In this document: positions 7,929 to 16,620 of the stretch, piece by piece | Numbering within the stretch: position 1 is the first letter of the stretch | Layout: every line of letters starts with the position of its first letter | Source of the DNA: Adlercreutzia rubneri | Lineage (GTDB): Bacteria > Actinomycetota > Coriobacteriia > Coriobacteriales > Eggerthellaceae | NCBI RefSeq assembly: GCF_009755265.1 | Contig: NZ_WPOO01000005.1 | Location: forward strand, 62,001 to 126,000 | Direction: 5' to 3' | DNA: 64,000 nucleotides | Made by a program: the position numbers and the translations under genes | Notes under the pieces: generated by a model | Database searches by the model: none | Told to the model about the DNA's origin: nothing | Seen by the model: only the letters and a program-made list of their open reading frames with translations

Positions 7929-10583
7929 CTATTCCTCAATGCCTACAGGCATAACTATAGGCATGTCCTTGTCGGGCTTAAGTGTCAGCGGCCCATCGTA
8001 TTTCTCCACCTGCACGAGCGTGCCCGTCCACGACTGGGAGGCTTGCCCCGACGCCTTCGGCGCCTGAAGAATATTCGGATCGCCACCCAAATCGATGCCC
8101 GTCTCCTCGTCGATGCGAATCCAGGCGCCGTCCTGCAGCGCCACGGCACCGGGCACAATGGTGGGCAGCACCTTGGCCGGGCGCAGCACTTTGCCGTAGG
8201 GGCTCGTCATCAACACTGTGTCCCCACTCTTGATGCCCCGGGCCTCGGCATCCACGGTACTCATGAAGCACTCTTGGGGGAATGCCTCGCGCAGCGAGAC
8301 AACGTTGTCGTTCACCGTATGGGAGCGACGCAGGGAGTGCGGCGTCCACAGCAGCAGCGGATAGGCGTCGGTCTGAGTACCAGCACCCTGCTCGGGGTCG
8401 CCGATCTGCCACTTCGCGATGGGCGGAATGGCGGAATAGCCCAGCGAACTTACAACTGCCGAGAGCGTCGCGCTGTAAATCTCGAACTTGCCCGATGCCG
8501 TGGCAGCGGGATTGGCTACCGGATCAGCGATGAATGCCTCGAACGGCCGATAGGTGAGCGCGTCCCCCTTGGATCGCTGGGTCTTATAGCAGCCCTTTTC
8601 CTTGAACTCGGCGATGGTGATGCTGCCTTGTTGCGGTTCGCCCTCCACGCCCAGGGCGTTAATGTCTTCCTGGGTGATGGTGAACAGCGGCTCGTATGCT
8701 GCCGTTGCCTGGTCGGTCATCTTGATGGCGCCGGCGAAGGAATAGTAGGTGCGCTCGGCGTCGGTCATGGTGTTTACGGCCTTCGGATCGAGGCCGAGGC
8801 GGCTCGCCAGCTCTTCGGCGATCTCGGTCTCAGGGCGCGCCTCGTACAGCGGCTCCATAATGCGGTCGGCCCAGTACACCGTCTCGGCATTCACGCTCCA
8901 GGCTATGTTGCCCTTCTCCCACCACGTTGCCACGGGCAGCACAATGTCGCAGTATTGGCGCGAGGCATCGAAGAAGGGCGCGGCGCCCCACACGAAATCG
9001 ACTTTGCGGAAGACCTTGATGCCGGCATTCGCGTTGGGCAGCGAGTTCAGACTGTTCTCGTAGCCGCCCGTGTAGATGACGTGGATGTCAAGGGGCTTCT
9101 TGCCGCCGGGCCAGGTGTCGCGTCCGTAGGCCCCGTCGAGAATGGACTGCCAGCACTCGGTGTAGTCCACCTTTTCCCAGGAGTCTTTGTCGGTAATTTC
9201 AGCCCAATTGGGCACAAGCACGATGACCGGGGGAGCCAGCGGGTTGACAGGGTTCTTGCCGGCACCGTTGGAGGCATCCCCCGCGAAGCAGTAGGGTGTA
9301 GTGGAATAGCCGTGCTCGTGCATACCGAGCCATCCCACATAGTTGCCCGGGGTTCCCACGCCGTGCATGAAGGCCAAGGTGTAGAAAGCCTGACCGAACA
9401 TCTCGCCAGCGGGAATCTTGGTGGTGGACTGACCAGCGAAGAAATCGACCTTCTCGGTTTTAGCGATCTCCTCGGCGAGACGGCGCGTAGTGGCCGCAGG
9501 TACACCGCAGATAGCCTCGGCCCATTCCGGCGTCTTCGGCTCACCGTCGTAGGTGCCCAGCAGGTAGTCCTTGAAGTTCTCCTTGGGGTCCGCCCCCTCG
9601 GGCATATGCTCGGCATCGAACCCCACGCAGTAGGTGTCCAGAAACTCCTGGTTTTGCAGGTTGTTCTCCACCTGGTGGTACATCATACCGAGGCAGAACG
9701 CCGTATCGGTACCGGGCAGAATGGGCACCCACTCATCGGCGATGGCGGCAGCCGTCTGGTTGAGCCACGGGTCGATGATGACAAGCCTGCCGCCCTGTTC
9801 CTTGGCGTAATTCAGTTGAAGCGATGTGTTGCCGGCCTTGTTCGCCGCCCAGTTGTTGCCGAAATGGAAGTGCAGCTGGCTTTCGGCGAGGCTCAAGGCA
9901 TCAGGAGCCTCGAAGATGCTGCCAGTCATGAACAGCTCCACACAGGGCCACGAGCCCAGCGACACCGTGCCCAAGTCATGATGTACCGCGCCACCCTTGG
10001 CGTTCAGCAGGCACACAATGGGATCGAAGTATTCCTCGCCGATATCACTATAGGCGGCAGCGAGGATCGATTTCGGGCCCCAATTATCGTAGGCCTTCTG
10101 CATCTCCGCGGCAATATAGTCGAGCGCTTCGTCCCAACTGATGCGCTCCCACTCATCACGACCGCGCATCTCGCCATTGGGGGCGTCGGGGCTCCAACCC
10201 TTGCGCTTCATGGGATACTTGATGCGCGCCGGGGAGGTCATGTTGCTGATCTGGGCGCGGCCGCGCGGGCAGGCTCGGCGCTGGGGAACCTCAATGGAGT
10301 CTTCCTCCTCGTCGGTACGGATACGCAGTGGAACGCCGTCCTCCACGTACACCCGCAGAAGGCAGCGCGAGTGCTCGCAGCTGCAGTTGTTCATGCAGGC
10401 CCCCGTGAGCCACTGCCCGTTGCCCTTCTCGCCGGGATAACCGAAATCCTGGGTTGTGCCGCCCGTCTCCGAAAGCTCCTCTTCCTTTGCGGGAGCGCAG
10501 GAGGTAAGCCCTGCCAGCGCCGTGGCGCCCGCAGTGGCAGTGCCCCACTTGACGAAGCTGCGTCGAGTCAGTTCATTACTCAT
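7929..10583 (-). CDS. Tat-exported molybdopterin oxidoreductase, DMSO reductase family
   Basis: Protein of 884 residues. The start at MSNELTRRSFVKWG follows an AGGAGGG ribosome site by 7 nt; an upstream in-frame extension is ignored. TRRSFVKWG is a Tat motif, and LAGLTSC suggests lipidation. An N-terminal [4Fe-4S] site follows (cysteines in CMNNCSCEHSRC, then ACPRG). Later MopB features include PVNPLAPPVIVLVPNW and the C-terminal dinucleotide-binding domain (YPLLLWTPHSLRRSH). Substrate is not evident: members reduce DMSO, TMAO or other compounds, or oxidise small organics. First gene of a four-gene operon with ferredoxin, chaperone and anchor. Confidence 0.9.
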   Translation of the reverse strand: MSNELTRRSFVKWGTATAGATALAGLTSCAPAKEEELSETGGTTQDFGYPGEKGNGQWLTGACMNNCSCEHSRCLLRVYVEDGVPLRIRTDEEEDSIEVPQRRACPRGRAQISNMTSPARIKYPMKRKGWSPDAPNGEMRGRDEWERISWDEALDYIAAEMQKAYDNWGPKSILAAAYSDIGEEYFDPIVCLLNAKGGAVHHDLGTVSLGSWPCVELFMTGSIFEAPDALSLAESQLHFHFGNNWAANKAGNTSLQLNYAKEQGGRLVIIDPWLNQTAAAIADEWVPILPGTDTAFCLGMMYHQVENNLQNQEFLDTYCVGFDAEHMPEGADPKENFKDYLLGTYDGEPKTPEWAEAICGVPAATTRRLAEEIAKTEKVDFFAGQSTTKIPAGEMFGQAFYTLAFMHGVGTPGNYVGWLGMHEHGYSTTPYCFAGDASNGAGKNPVNPLAPPVIVLVPNWAEITDKDSWEKVDYTECWQSILDGAYGRDTWPGGKKPLDIHVIYTGGYENSLNSLPNANAGIKVFRKVDFVWGAAPFFDASRQYCDIVLPVATWWEKGNIAWSVNAETVYWADRIMEPLYEARPETEIAEELASRLGLDPKAVNTMTDAERTYYSFAGAIKMTDQATAAYEPLFTITQEDINALGVEGEPQQGSITIAEFKEKGCYKTQRSKGDALTYRPFEAFIADPVANPAATASGKFEIYSATLSAVVSSLGYSAIPPIAKWQIGDPEQGAGTQTDAYPLLLWTPHSLRRSHTVNDNVVSLREAFPQECFMSTVDAEARGIKSGDTVLMTSPYGKVLRPAKVLPTIVPGAVALQDGAWIRIDEETGIDLGGDPNILQAPKASGQASQSWTGTLVQVEKYDGPLTLKPDKDMPIVMPVGIEE

Positions 10584-10706
10584 ACATGACCCTCCTCTTC
10601 CGATCGCAGGGAAAGCTCCCTCGGCAAGGTCGTTTCCCCTCTTTTCTCCAGTACGACCCATGCATAGGTGCAACCGTCCTAAACTTGTATGACGGTTACA
10701 GCGCCC

Positions 10707-10735
10707 ATACTATCATGCAAATCTAGGACAGTCAA
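10707..10735 (-). promoter_or_regulatory. Promoter of the molybdoenzyme operon
   Basis: On the minus strand TTGACT (10730-10735), a 17-nt spacer and TAGTAT (10707-10712) form a sigma-A-like promoter, leaving a 5' UTR of about 115 nt. It lies in a 373-nt AT-richer gap shared with the divergent gene at 10957. No equally good plus-strand promoter was found in that gap. Confidence 0.55.
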
Positions 10736-10956
10736 CTACTATTGATGCCCAATATTGCAAGTAATTACTCTCTCTCTTTCGCATCTTCTCTCTGCTGTAA
10801 TAGTGTCCTATTGGTGTATTCTAGATTTCCAAGCGTATTTCTCAAGACTAAGACCGCTCAAACAATTCTCGTTGCCGGATAATTCCTCCTGTGGTACCTT
10901 ATCGAGCAGAGGGAGATAGTCGTTGCAATCGGTCTATCTGAATTGAAGGAGTCATC

Positions 10957-11670
10957 ATGCGATTTATCGTAGCCCTCGTTGTGTCCTTTGCCCTTGTCTG
11001 GGCCTGTGCGAAACCCTTGAAGAAGCACCCCGTCCCGTTCTATGTCTGCGCTGTGGCGCTCGTGGCCCTGTACTTCTGGGGCGTGTCCGCCGGCGTGCGC
11101 GGCGAGGCCTGGTCCTACTTCCAGCCGCTCATGCAGCGCTGCGCTTTGGCCTTCCTGTTGTTCACCGTGGTCATGTTCGTGGGCGTGCTCGGCGAGGGGA
11201 ACCCGCTGCGCACCCACCTCATGCCCATCCGCCGGCAGCTGTCCATCCTCGCCTGCATCTTCGCCTGCGGGCACATCGCCTTCTACGGCGCCTCCTACCT
11301 GCCGCGCCTGGCGAGCGCCTTCTCCGGCAACTTGGCCTTCTCCCTGGGGCTCGCGGCGCTCATCACCGCGCTCATGGTGGTGCTGTGGGTCACCTCGGCC
11401 CAGCGCGTGAAGCACGCCATGAAGGCGGCCAGCTGGAAGCGCGTGCAGCGGCTCGCCTATCCCTTCTACGTGCTCACCTACGTGCATCTGGCGCTGCTGC
11501 TCATGCCCAGTGCTGTGGCCGGCAACGAGGTGGCCGTGCTTTCCATCGCCGTGTACTCGGTTGTCATGGGCGCCTATGTGGTCCTGCGCCTGCGCAAGGC
11601 CGCTGCCGACCGTCTGGCCGAACCAGCCGCCGCAGCCTCCGACCTCGACCTGGAAGCCGCCCCGGCGTAA
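10957..11670 (+). CDS. Ferric-reductase-like/MsrQ-like haem membrane protein
   Basis: Protein of 237 residues with about six membrane segments. The HLMPIRRQLSILACIFACGHIAFY segment (residues about 87-110) and the W-x-R-V-Q-R-L-A-Y-PFYVLTYVHLALL segment (about 163-185) match the arrangement of the ferric reductase-like domain of MsrQ (YedZ). There, conserved histidines bind haem b and pass quinol electrons to a periplasmic partner. No MsrP gene is adjacent. It diverges from the molybdoenzyme operon and ends 24 nt before a convergent gene. The C-terminal 25 residues are Ala/Asp-rich and probably disordered. The electron acceptor is unknown. Confidence 0.7.
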   Translation: MRFIVALVVSFALVWACAKPLKKHPVPFYVCAVALVALYFWGVSAGVRGEAWSYFQPLMQRCALAFLLFTVVMFVGVLGEGNPLRTHLMPIRRQLSILACIFACGHIAFYGASYLPRLASAFSGNLAFSLGLAALITALMVVLWVTSAQRVKHAMKAASWKRVQRLAYPFYVLTYVHLALLLMPSAVAGNEVAVLSIAVYSVVMGAYVVLRLRKAAADRLAEPAAAASDLDLEAAPA

Positions 11671-11694
11671 ACGCTTCAGAACGTCGTGGGCCTT

Positions 11695-13089
11695 CTAAAA
11701 CGTCGGAGGAGCCAGATGCATGGAGCCGAAGGTGCCACTTGTTTGCTCGGCAATGCAGAACGCCATGTAAAGAGGCAGATACCATATGGGCTTACCCTCG
11801 CGCTCACGCCGCTCCACATTCGCCGAGGAGAGCACGCAGGCCTCCCCTATCTCGAAGTCGTGCGTGCCCAACAAATTGTTGAGAGCCGTATGCAGCTTGT
11901 AGTCCTTCCCCGACTTGACCTCAATGGGCACAAGAGCGCCGTCGTTGCGCTGCGCGATGAAATCCACCTCGCCCTTTCGGCTGCTGCAGAAATAGAACAG
12001 ATCGGGGTTCTCGTTACTGAGCGCCTGGGCGACGGCATTTTCGTAGACCGAGCCGAAGTTCACCGAGGGTGCGTCGGCGATGACATCCAGCATTGTCTGG
12101 GGCGCGTACTGCGATAGCAAGAGCCCCGTGTCGGCCTCGTAAAGCTTGAACTTGTTCTCTTGGGCCGTTCGCCTAAGCGGGCGTTTCGGTTCGCTCACTT
12201 GATAAGTCGGCAGCACAACCGCCGCATCGATGAGCCACGCGAAATCGTTGGCGTAGCGATCGTACACGGCCCCGCTTTTCAAAGCGTCCATGCGAAAGCG
12301 CTTGTTCACCTTATCGAGTTGCGAGGGGACGGCATCGAATACCCGCCGAATCTGCGGTGCGCGACCTTGGGCATATTTCGCGATATCGAACCGATACTGC
12401 TCCACGATCTGCGAAGCAACAGCGCGCACCGCCATCATGTCGTAGGAGGAGTCGAGATACGCACTCACCGCCTCAGGCATTCCACCAATAGCTACAAAGT
12501 ACCTGAACAAGCCGGAAAGCCTCTCGTGAAGTCCTGCATCCAGCCCCTTTCGAGCATCAAACGCCTCTCTGATGTCGTCGATGATCGCCTGTGGCACGTT
12601 TTGCGACCAGCAGAACTCCTCGAAATCGAGAGGGAACATGCGCTCGATCTGCACATAGCCTACCGGGAAAGAGCGAAAGCCCTTCATTTCGGTACCCAGC
12701 ATCGATCCGGAGATCACCACCCGATGACGGCCATCCTCGACGAGGAACTTCACAGCGGTAATAAGATCGGGTGCCTCCTGTATCTCATCGAGAAAGACAA
12801 GCGTCTCTCCAGGAATTACAGGCATGCCGCAAATCAGAGAGAGACGCGAGACGAAGTCTTCCGCATCCTGTGCTTCCGAAAGAACCCGAATGGCCTTCTC
12901 GTCCTCCAGAAAGTTCACTTCGGCAAGATGAGCGAAGTGTTCGCGAGCAAATTCTCTCACGATATAAGTTTTTCCCGTCTGTCGCGCTCCCACGAGCAGA
13001 AAGGCCTTCTTTGCCTTGCTTTCGTTCCAGCGTTCAAGTACCTGAAGCATTTTACGTCGAATTGCAGCCATGGAAAACACCGCTTTCAT
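11695..13089 (-). CDS. AAA ATPase with DUF4143 domain
   Basis: Protein of 464 residues. Walker A is GARQTGKT (about residue 33) and Walker B is LVFLDEIQEA. The ISGSMLG segment is the usual sensor region of this AAA_14 group. The C-terminal DUF4143 region contains GEVDFIAQ and PIEVKSGK, a PD-(D/E)xK nuclease-like signature. Family members are widespread, often single genes, and of unproven function; defence or transposition links have been proposed for some. The start could also be the internal ATG six codons on, as neither has a strong ribosome site. It stands alone here. Confidence 0.85.
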   Translation of the reverse strand: MKAVFSMAAIRRKMLQVLERWNESKAKKAFLLVGARQTGKTYIVREFAREHFAHLAEVNFLEDEKAIRVLSEAQDAEDFVSRLSLICGMPVIPGETLVFLDEIQEAPDLITAVKFLVEDGRHRVVISGSMLGTEMKGFRSFPVGYVQIERMFPLDFEEFCWSQNVPQAIIDDIREAFDARKGLDAGLHERLSGLFRYFVAIGGMPEAVSAYLDSSYDMMAVRAVASQIVEQYRFDIAKYAQGRAPQIRRVFDAVPSQLDKVNKRFRMDALKSGAVYDRYANDFAWLIDAAVVLPTYQVSEPKRPLRRTAQENKFKLYEADTGLLLSQYAPQTMLDVIADAPSVNFGSVYENAVAQALSNENPDLFYFCSSRKGEVDFIAQRNDGALVPIEVKSGKDYKLHTALNNLLGTHDFEIGEACVLSSANVERREREGKPIWYLPLYMAFCIAEQTSGTFGSMHLAPPTF

Positions 13090-13485
13090 CAGGTAACTGT
13101 TTCCAACACAGAAAGAATACCACGTTCTATGTAGCTAATACGGAAGGATTTCAGCCGAAATTGTGTCTAGCGCAGAGAAACTGTGTCTCTGGTGCGGCAT
13201 TTCTGCGCAACCACGCTGCCGAGACGACCCCTCCCTGCCGCCAAGCCCGAGCCAGAGCCGGTCGCGGCGCAACAGTCCCCTATTTGACGGTTTTTCTCAT
13301 GACTCCTATAGCGCTGCCGTGCCCCGTGCGCCAAACAAACGTTGCCGAAAACCTCCCAGGAAATTTTTGTAGTGCTGTCGAGGAGAGTAGAAATGTGGGT
13401 GCACCCCATTCTCGAGCTGAGGCGCCCCGAGATGCTAACGCAGACACGCCGCGCTTCGAAGCCGTGCGCCGCGGCGATTCCTTCG
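13090..13485. other. 396-nt intergenic region without a recognisable gene
   Basis: Short open frames here show no family likeness and no ribosome sites. A weak 7-bp pairing (CGCCGCG/CGCGGCG) lies just past the response-regulator stop on the minus strand and might end that transcript. No clear promoter was identified for the ATPase gene. Confidence 0.4.
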
Positions 13486-14202
13486 TCAGTCTCCCTCGAT
13501 CATCGAGGCGTCGCCGAGGCGGTAGCCCTCGCGCCAGATGGTTTGCAGGTAGCGGGGCTTGTTGGGGTCGTCCTCTATCTTGTTGCGAATCTTGCGCACG
13601 AACACGGCGATGCTCGCCGACTCGGGCCGATAGGCCTCGCCCCACACGTTGGCCATGATGTCCTGGGCCGAGAACACCTCCCCCACATGATTGGCGAGAA
13701 ACGCGATGATCTGGAACTCCTTCGGTGTGAGGTTGACGTAGCGGCCGTGGACGAGCACCTCGTTGCGCTTGAGGCGAATCTCCATGTCGCCCAGGCGCAC
13801 CACCGCACGGCTCCGGCGCGGCTCGCGCCCCTCGTCGGCCAGCCGGGCGCGGCGCAGCAAAGCCTCGATGCGCATGGCCAGCTCCTGGCTGTTGAAGGGC
13901 TTTGCCACGTAATCGTCGCAGCCGGCGGCGAACCCGACGCCCTTGTCGACGATGTCGCTTTTCGCCGAGAGCATCATGATGGGCACATGCGGGTCGCGGG
14001 CGCGCAGATCGCGGCACAAATCGAACCCGTTCACCTCAGGCATCATCACATCGAGGATGACCACATCGGGCTGCTCGCGCTCGAAGGCCGCGAGGGCCAG
14101 GGCGCCGTCGTAGACGCACAGGCAGGTGTGCCCCGCGCGCTCGACGATTTTGCACACCGCCTCGCAGATGTCCCGCTCGTCGTCAGCAATGAGAATCTTC
14201 AT
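13486..14202 (-). CDS. OmpR/PhoB-family response regulator
   Basis: Protein of 238 residues. The receiver domain has the acidic pair DDE near residue 8, the phosphorylation site Asp51 in VVILDVMMPE, and the KPF lysine. A winged-helix effector follows (LTPKEFQIIAFLANHVGEVFS, then REGYRLG). The start at 14202 is preferred to an ATG six bases earlier because GAGGAGG lies 6 nt before it. The gene overlaps the histidine kinase by 20 nt. Its partner is the haem-site kinase, and its likely target is the molybdoenzyme operon upstream. Confidence 0.93.
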   Translation of the reverse strand: MKILIADDERDICEAVCKIVERAGHTCLCVYDGALALAAFEREQPDVVILDVMMPEVNGFDLCRDLRARDPHVPIMMLSAKSDIVDKGVGFAAGCDDYVAKPFNSQELAMRIEALLRRARLADEGREPRRSRAVVRLGDMEIRLKRNEVLVHGRYVNLTPKEFQIIAFLANHVGEVFSAQDIMANVWGEAYRPESASIAVFVRKIRNKIEDDPNKPRYLQTIWREGYRLGDASMIEGD

Positions 14203-15913
14203 CTTCATCCTCCTCGATGGGGGTGACGGGCAGCGTGACGGTGAAGGTGCTCCCCCGCCCCGGCTCGCTTTCCACCGATACCGACCCGCCCAGGGCCTCC
14301 GCCGTCTTCTTCACAAGGGAAAGCCCCAGGCCGCTGCCCCGGTATTTCCGGGAAATGGAGGCGTCGGCCTGCACGAAGCGGTCGAATATGCCCTCCTGCC
14401 GCTCCTTCGCGATGCCGATGCCCTCATCCTCGACGGCAAGCGTGAGTTCCCGCCTCCGCCCGTCATAACTTGCCTTCAACCACACCATGCCCCCGGCGCC
14501 GGTGAACTTCACGGCGTTGCTCAGCAGGTTGGTGAGGATTTTCTCCAGCTGCGCCCAGTCGCCGCGGATGAGGGGGACCTCGCGCGCGATGGCGAAGTCG
14601 ACCCCCACGCCCTTCTGCTCGGCAATGGGCCCGACCGCGCCGACGGTCACGGCCGCCAGGTCGGTCACGTCGACGGGGTCCCGGGCGAACTCAAGCGCAC
14701 CGGATTCCACCCGCACCATATCGAGGGCGTTGTTCACCATCTCGAGGAGCACCTGGCTTTGGGTCTTGATCTTCTCGAGGCACTCGCGGCTCTCCGGGCT
14801 GTGCTCCTCCCCCGACGCCTCCCACAGATCAACGAAGGCGAGGATGGAGGTCAAAGGCGTCCGCAGCTCGTGGCTCAAGATGGCCACGATGTTGGTGCGG
14901 TACTCGTTTTCCTGGGCGAGCTTGCCGTTGGTCTGCTCCAGAAGCTCGTTGGTGCGCGCCAGGGCGGCCCGCTGTTCTTCCAGCATCTCGTTGGCCTCGC
15001 GATAGAGCCGCGTGCGCGAGCCCACCTTCTCCTCAAGGGTGGTGTACAGCGAATCGAGCTCGCCGGCCATGGCCTTCACACCCTGCACGAGCTCGTCGAC
15101 TTCGCGGGAATAACCGCCCTCCGGCACAGGCGTGCTGAAATTCCCCTGACCCATCTGCTCCACGGCGGCCTCCAGAGACGTGAGCGGCTCGGTCACGCGG
15201 CGGCGGAAGAACAGCAGGCTCGCCAAAAATGTGATCGTGAGGAAGAGCACGAAAAAGCCGATGATGAGCACCGTGTTCCGGTTGATGCCCGCCTGGTACA
15301 GATCCGTCGGCATGCTAATGCTCACCGCACCGCCGATATCGCCGGCGGAAAGCCCCTCTTTCGGAAAGCCCGTCACATCCAGCTCGCCGGCCGGGGCACC
15401 GTGGCACTCAAGGCAGCTGTCCGTGAGGTAGATGGCCCCCACATAGCGGTACTCCCGGGAACCGTCCGCGGCATTGACAAAGCCCGTGTACTCGGAGGCG
15501 CCCTCGTGGTAGAACGCGTCGAGGGCCCGCTGCTCGAACTCGTCGGGGGCATCGAGGGCGTTGCGGGGATCGAGCCGCGTATAGCGGAGCGTGTAGCGGC
15601 CGTCGGTGCTCAAGGTGAACAGCTTGCCCACCGATTTTCCCACCAGCGAGCAGTAGAGCCCCTTGAAGTTGTAGGTCCCGTCGCGGTCATAGTTGATATT
15701 GGGCTGTTCGTAGTCGATGAAATCCCACGTCGCCCGCACCGATTTCTCCAGAATCCGGGCCTCGGCGAGCATCTGCTCCTCCATATGGCGCGACTGCTCC
15801 TGATAGGACATCCAGCCGAACAGCGCTACGAGCACCACCGCCACCGCGGTCATGAGAGCGATATAGCGCACCACCAAAGGCCGGCTGCGGCGCGGCTTTG
15901 CCCCATCCCCCAT
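14183..15913 (-). CDS. Sensor histidine kinase with periplasmic haem-binding (DUF3365/Tll0287-like) domain
   Basis: Protein of 576 residues. A membrane segment lies at about 17-38. A periplasmic domain follows with a single c-type haem motif CLECH at 167-171, then a second membrane segment (about 207-230), a HAMP-like linker and a coiled coil. HisKA carries His348 in SHELRTPL, and the ATPase domain has NLLSNAVKFT and GSGLGLSLVKK. The haem suggests redox or gas sensing outside the membrane. It overlaps its response regulator and follows a molybdoenzyme pair by 119 nt, so the four genes may form one regulatory unit. Confidence 0.92.
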   Translation of the reverse strand: MGDGAKPRRSRPLVVRYIALMTAVAVVLVALFGWMSYQEQSRHMEEQMLAEARILEKSVRATWDFIDYEQPNINYDRDGTYNFKGLYCSLVGKSVGKLFTLSTDGRYTLRYTRLDPRNALDAPDEFEQRALDAFYHEGASEYTGFVNAADGSREYRYVGAIYLTDSCLECHGAPAGELDVTGFPKEGLSAGDIGGAVSISMPTDLYQAGINRNTVLIIGFFVLFLTITFLASLLFFRRRVTEPLTSLEAAVEQMGQGNFSTPVPEGGYSREVDELVQGVKAMAGELDSLYTTLEEKVGSRTRLYREANEMLEEQRAALARTNELLEQTNGKLAQENEYRTNIVAILSHELRTPLTSILAFVDLWEASGEEHSPESRECLEKIKTQSQVLLEMVNNALDMVRVESGALEFARDPVDVTDLAAVTVGAVGPIAEQKGVGVDFAIAREVPLIRGDWAQLEKILTNLLSNAVKFTGAGGMVWLKASYDGRRRELTLAVEDEGIGIAKERQEGIFDRFVQADASISRKYRGSGLGLSLVKKTAEALGGSVSVESEPGRGSTFTVTLPVTPIEEDEDEDSHC

Positions 15914-15984
15914 AAGATGCCTCCGAACTTTCTTCTTCCCACGCTTCCCGCGCCCCGTGCCAGCTTATCCCGAAACCCCGGCGA

Positions 15985-16011
15985 GCCGCAAGCCCACCTC
16001 GGACTTGCGGC
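15985..16011 (-). other. Intercistronic hairpin before the histidine kinase
   Basis: Perfect 8-bp arms GCCGCAAG and CTTGCGGC around 11 nt lie between the ferredoxin and kinase genes. No T-run follows, so it may stabilise or process the mRNA rather than end it. Confidence 0.35.
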
Positions 16012-16032
16012 ATCGCTCGGGAACGGGAAAGG

Positions 16033-16608
16033 CTACAGGGTCACGGGCGTGCCCTCGTCTTCCAAGGCCGCGGCACGCGCCTTGATGAGCGTGTGCGAGC
16101 CGGTGGTGTCCTCGCCCAGGGCGGGAATGGAGCTCACTGCCTCCGCGCCGTACTTGGCGCGCAGCTCCTCCACGTCGCCGAAATCGAGCGCCCGGTAGGG
16201 GCACGCCTCCACGCAGGCGGGAAGGTAGCCGGCGGCGCGCCACTCGGAGCAGGCGTCGCACTTGACCGACAGCCCCGTGGTCTCATCGATCTGCGGGTGC
16301 CCGTAGGGGCAGGCGTTCACGCAGCTGGAGCAGCCGATGCAGGCCTCGGCGTCGCGCACTACCGCTCCCTCGTCGGTCTTGGAGAGCGCCCCGGTAGGGC
16401 ACTTCGCCATGCAGGCCGGGCTCTCGCAATGATTGCAGGAGGCGGAAAGATGGTACAGCTTCACGGCCGGGTAGGTTCCCACCTGGCGGCTCGCCACCTT
16501 GCGCAGCACCGGGCCCACGCCCAGGCGGTTCTTGTCCTTGCAGGCCACCTGGCAGGTCTTGCAGCCGGCGCAACGGGTCTGATCGTAGTAAAAACCTATC
16601 TGAGTCAT
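16033..16608 (-). CDS. DmsB-like ferredoxin subunit
   Basis: Protein of 191 residues with four cysteine clusters: CAGCKTCQVAC, CNHCESPACMAKC, CIGCSSCVNAC, and CDAC with a late CVEAC. It is paralogous to the ferredoxin at 7292 but shorter. It follows its catalytic partner by 12 nt. No anchor subunit is encoded in this cluster, so electrons must come from a soluble partner, from a shared anchor (such as the one at 5387), or from another membrane protein. Confidence 0.9.
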   Translation of the reverse strand: MTQIGFYYDQTRCAGCKTCQVACKDKNRLGVGPVLRKVASRQVGTYPAVKLYHLSASCNHCESPACMAKCPTGALSKTDEGAVVRDAEACIGCSSCVNACPYGHPQIDETTGLSVKCDACSEWRAAGYLPACVEACPYRALDFGDVEELRAKYGAEAVSSIPALGEDTTGSHTLIKARAAALEDEGTPVTL

Positions 16609-16620
16609 GAGTGTCCCCTC

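Noticed and set aside
7917..10589. An 890-codon open frame on the plus strand opposite the molybdoenzyme gene.
   Set aside because: Composition is His/Gly/Leu-rich with no family likeness; it is the GC-driven antisense shadow of a gene with clear Tat, iron-sulfur and MopB features.
13163..13372. Small open frames in the gap between the ATPase and response-regulator genes.
   Set aside because: No ribosome site, no conserved motif, and several overlapping frames on both strands.
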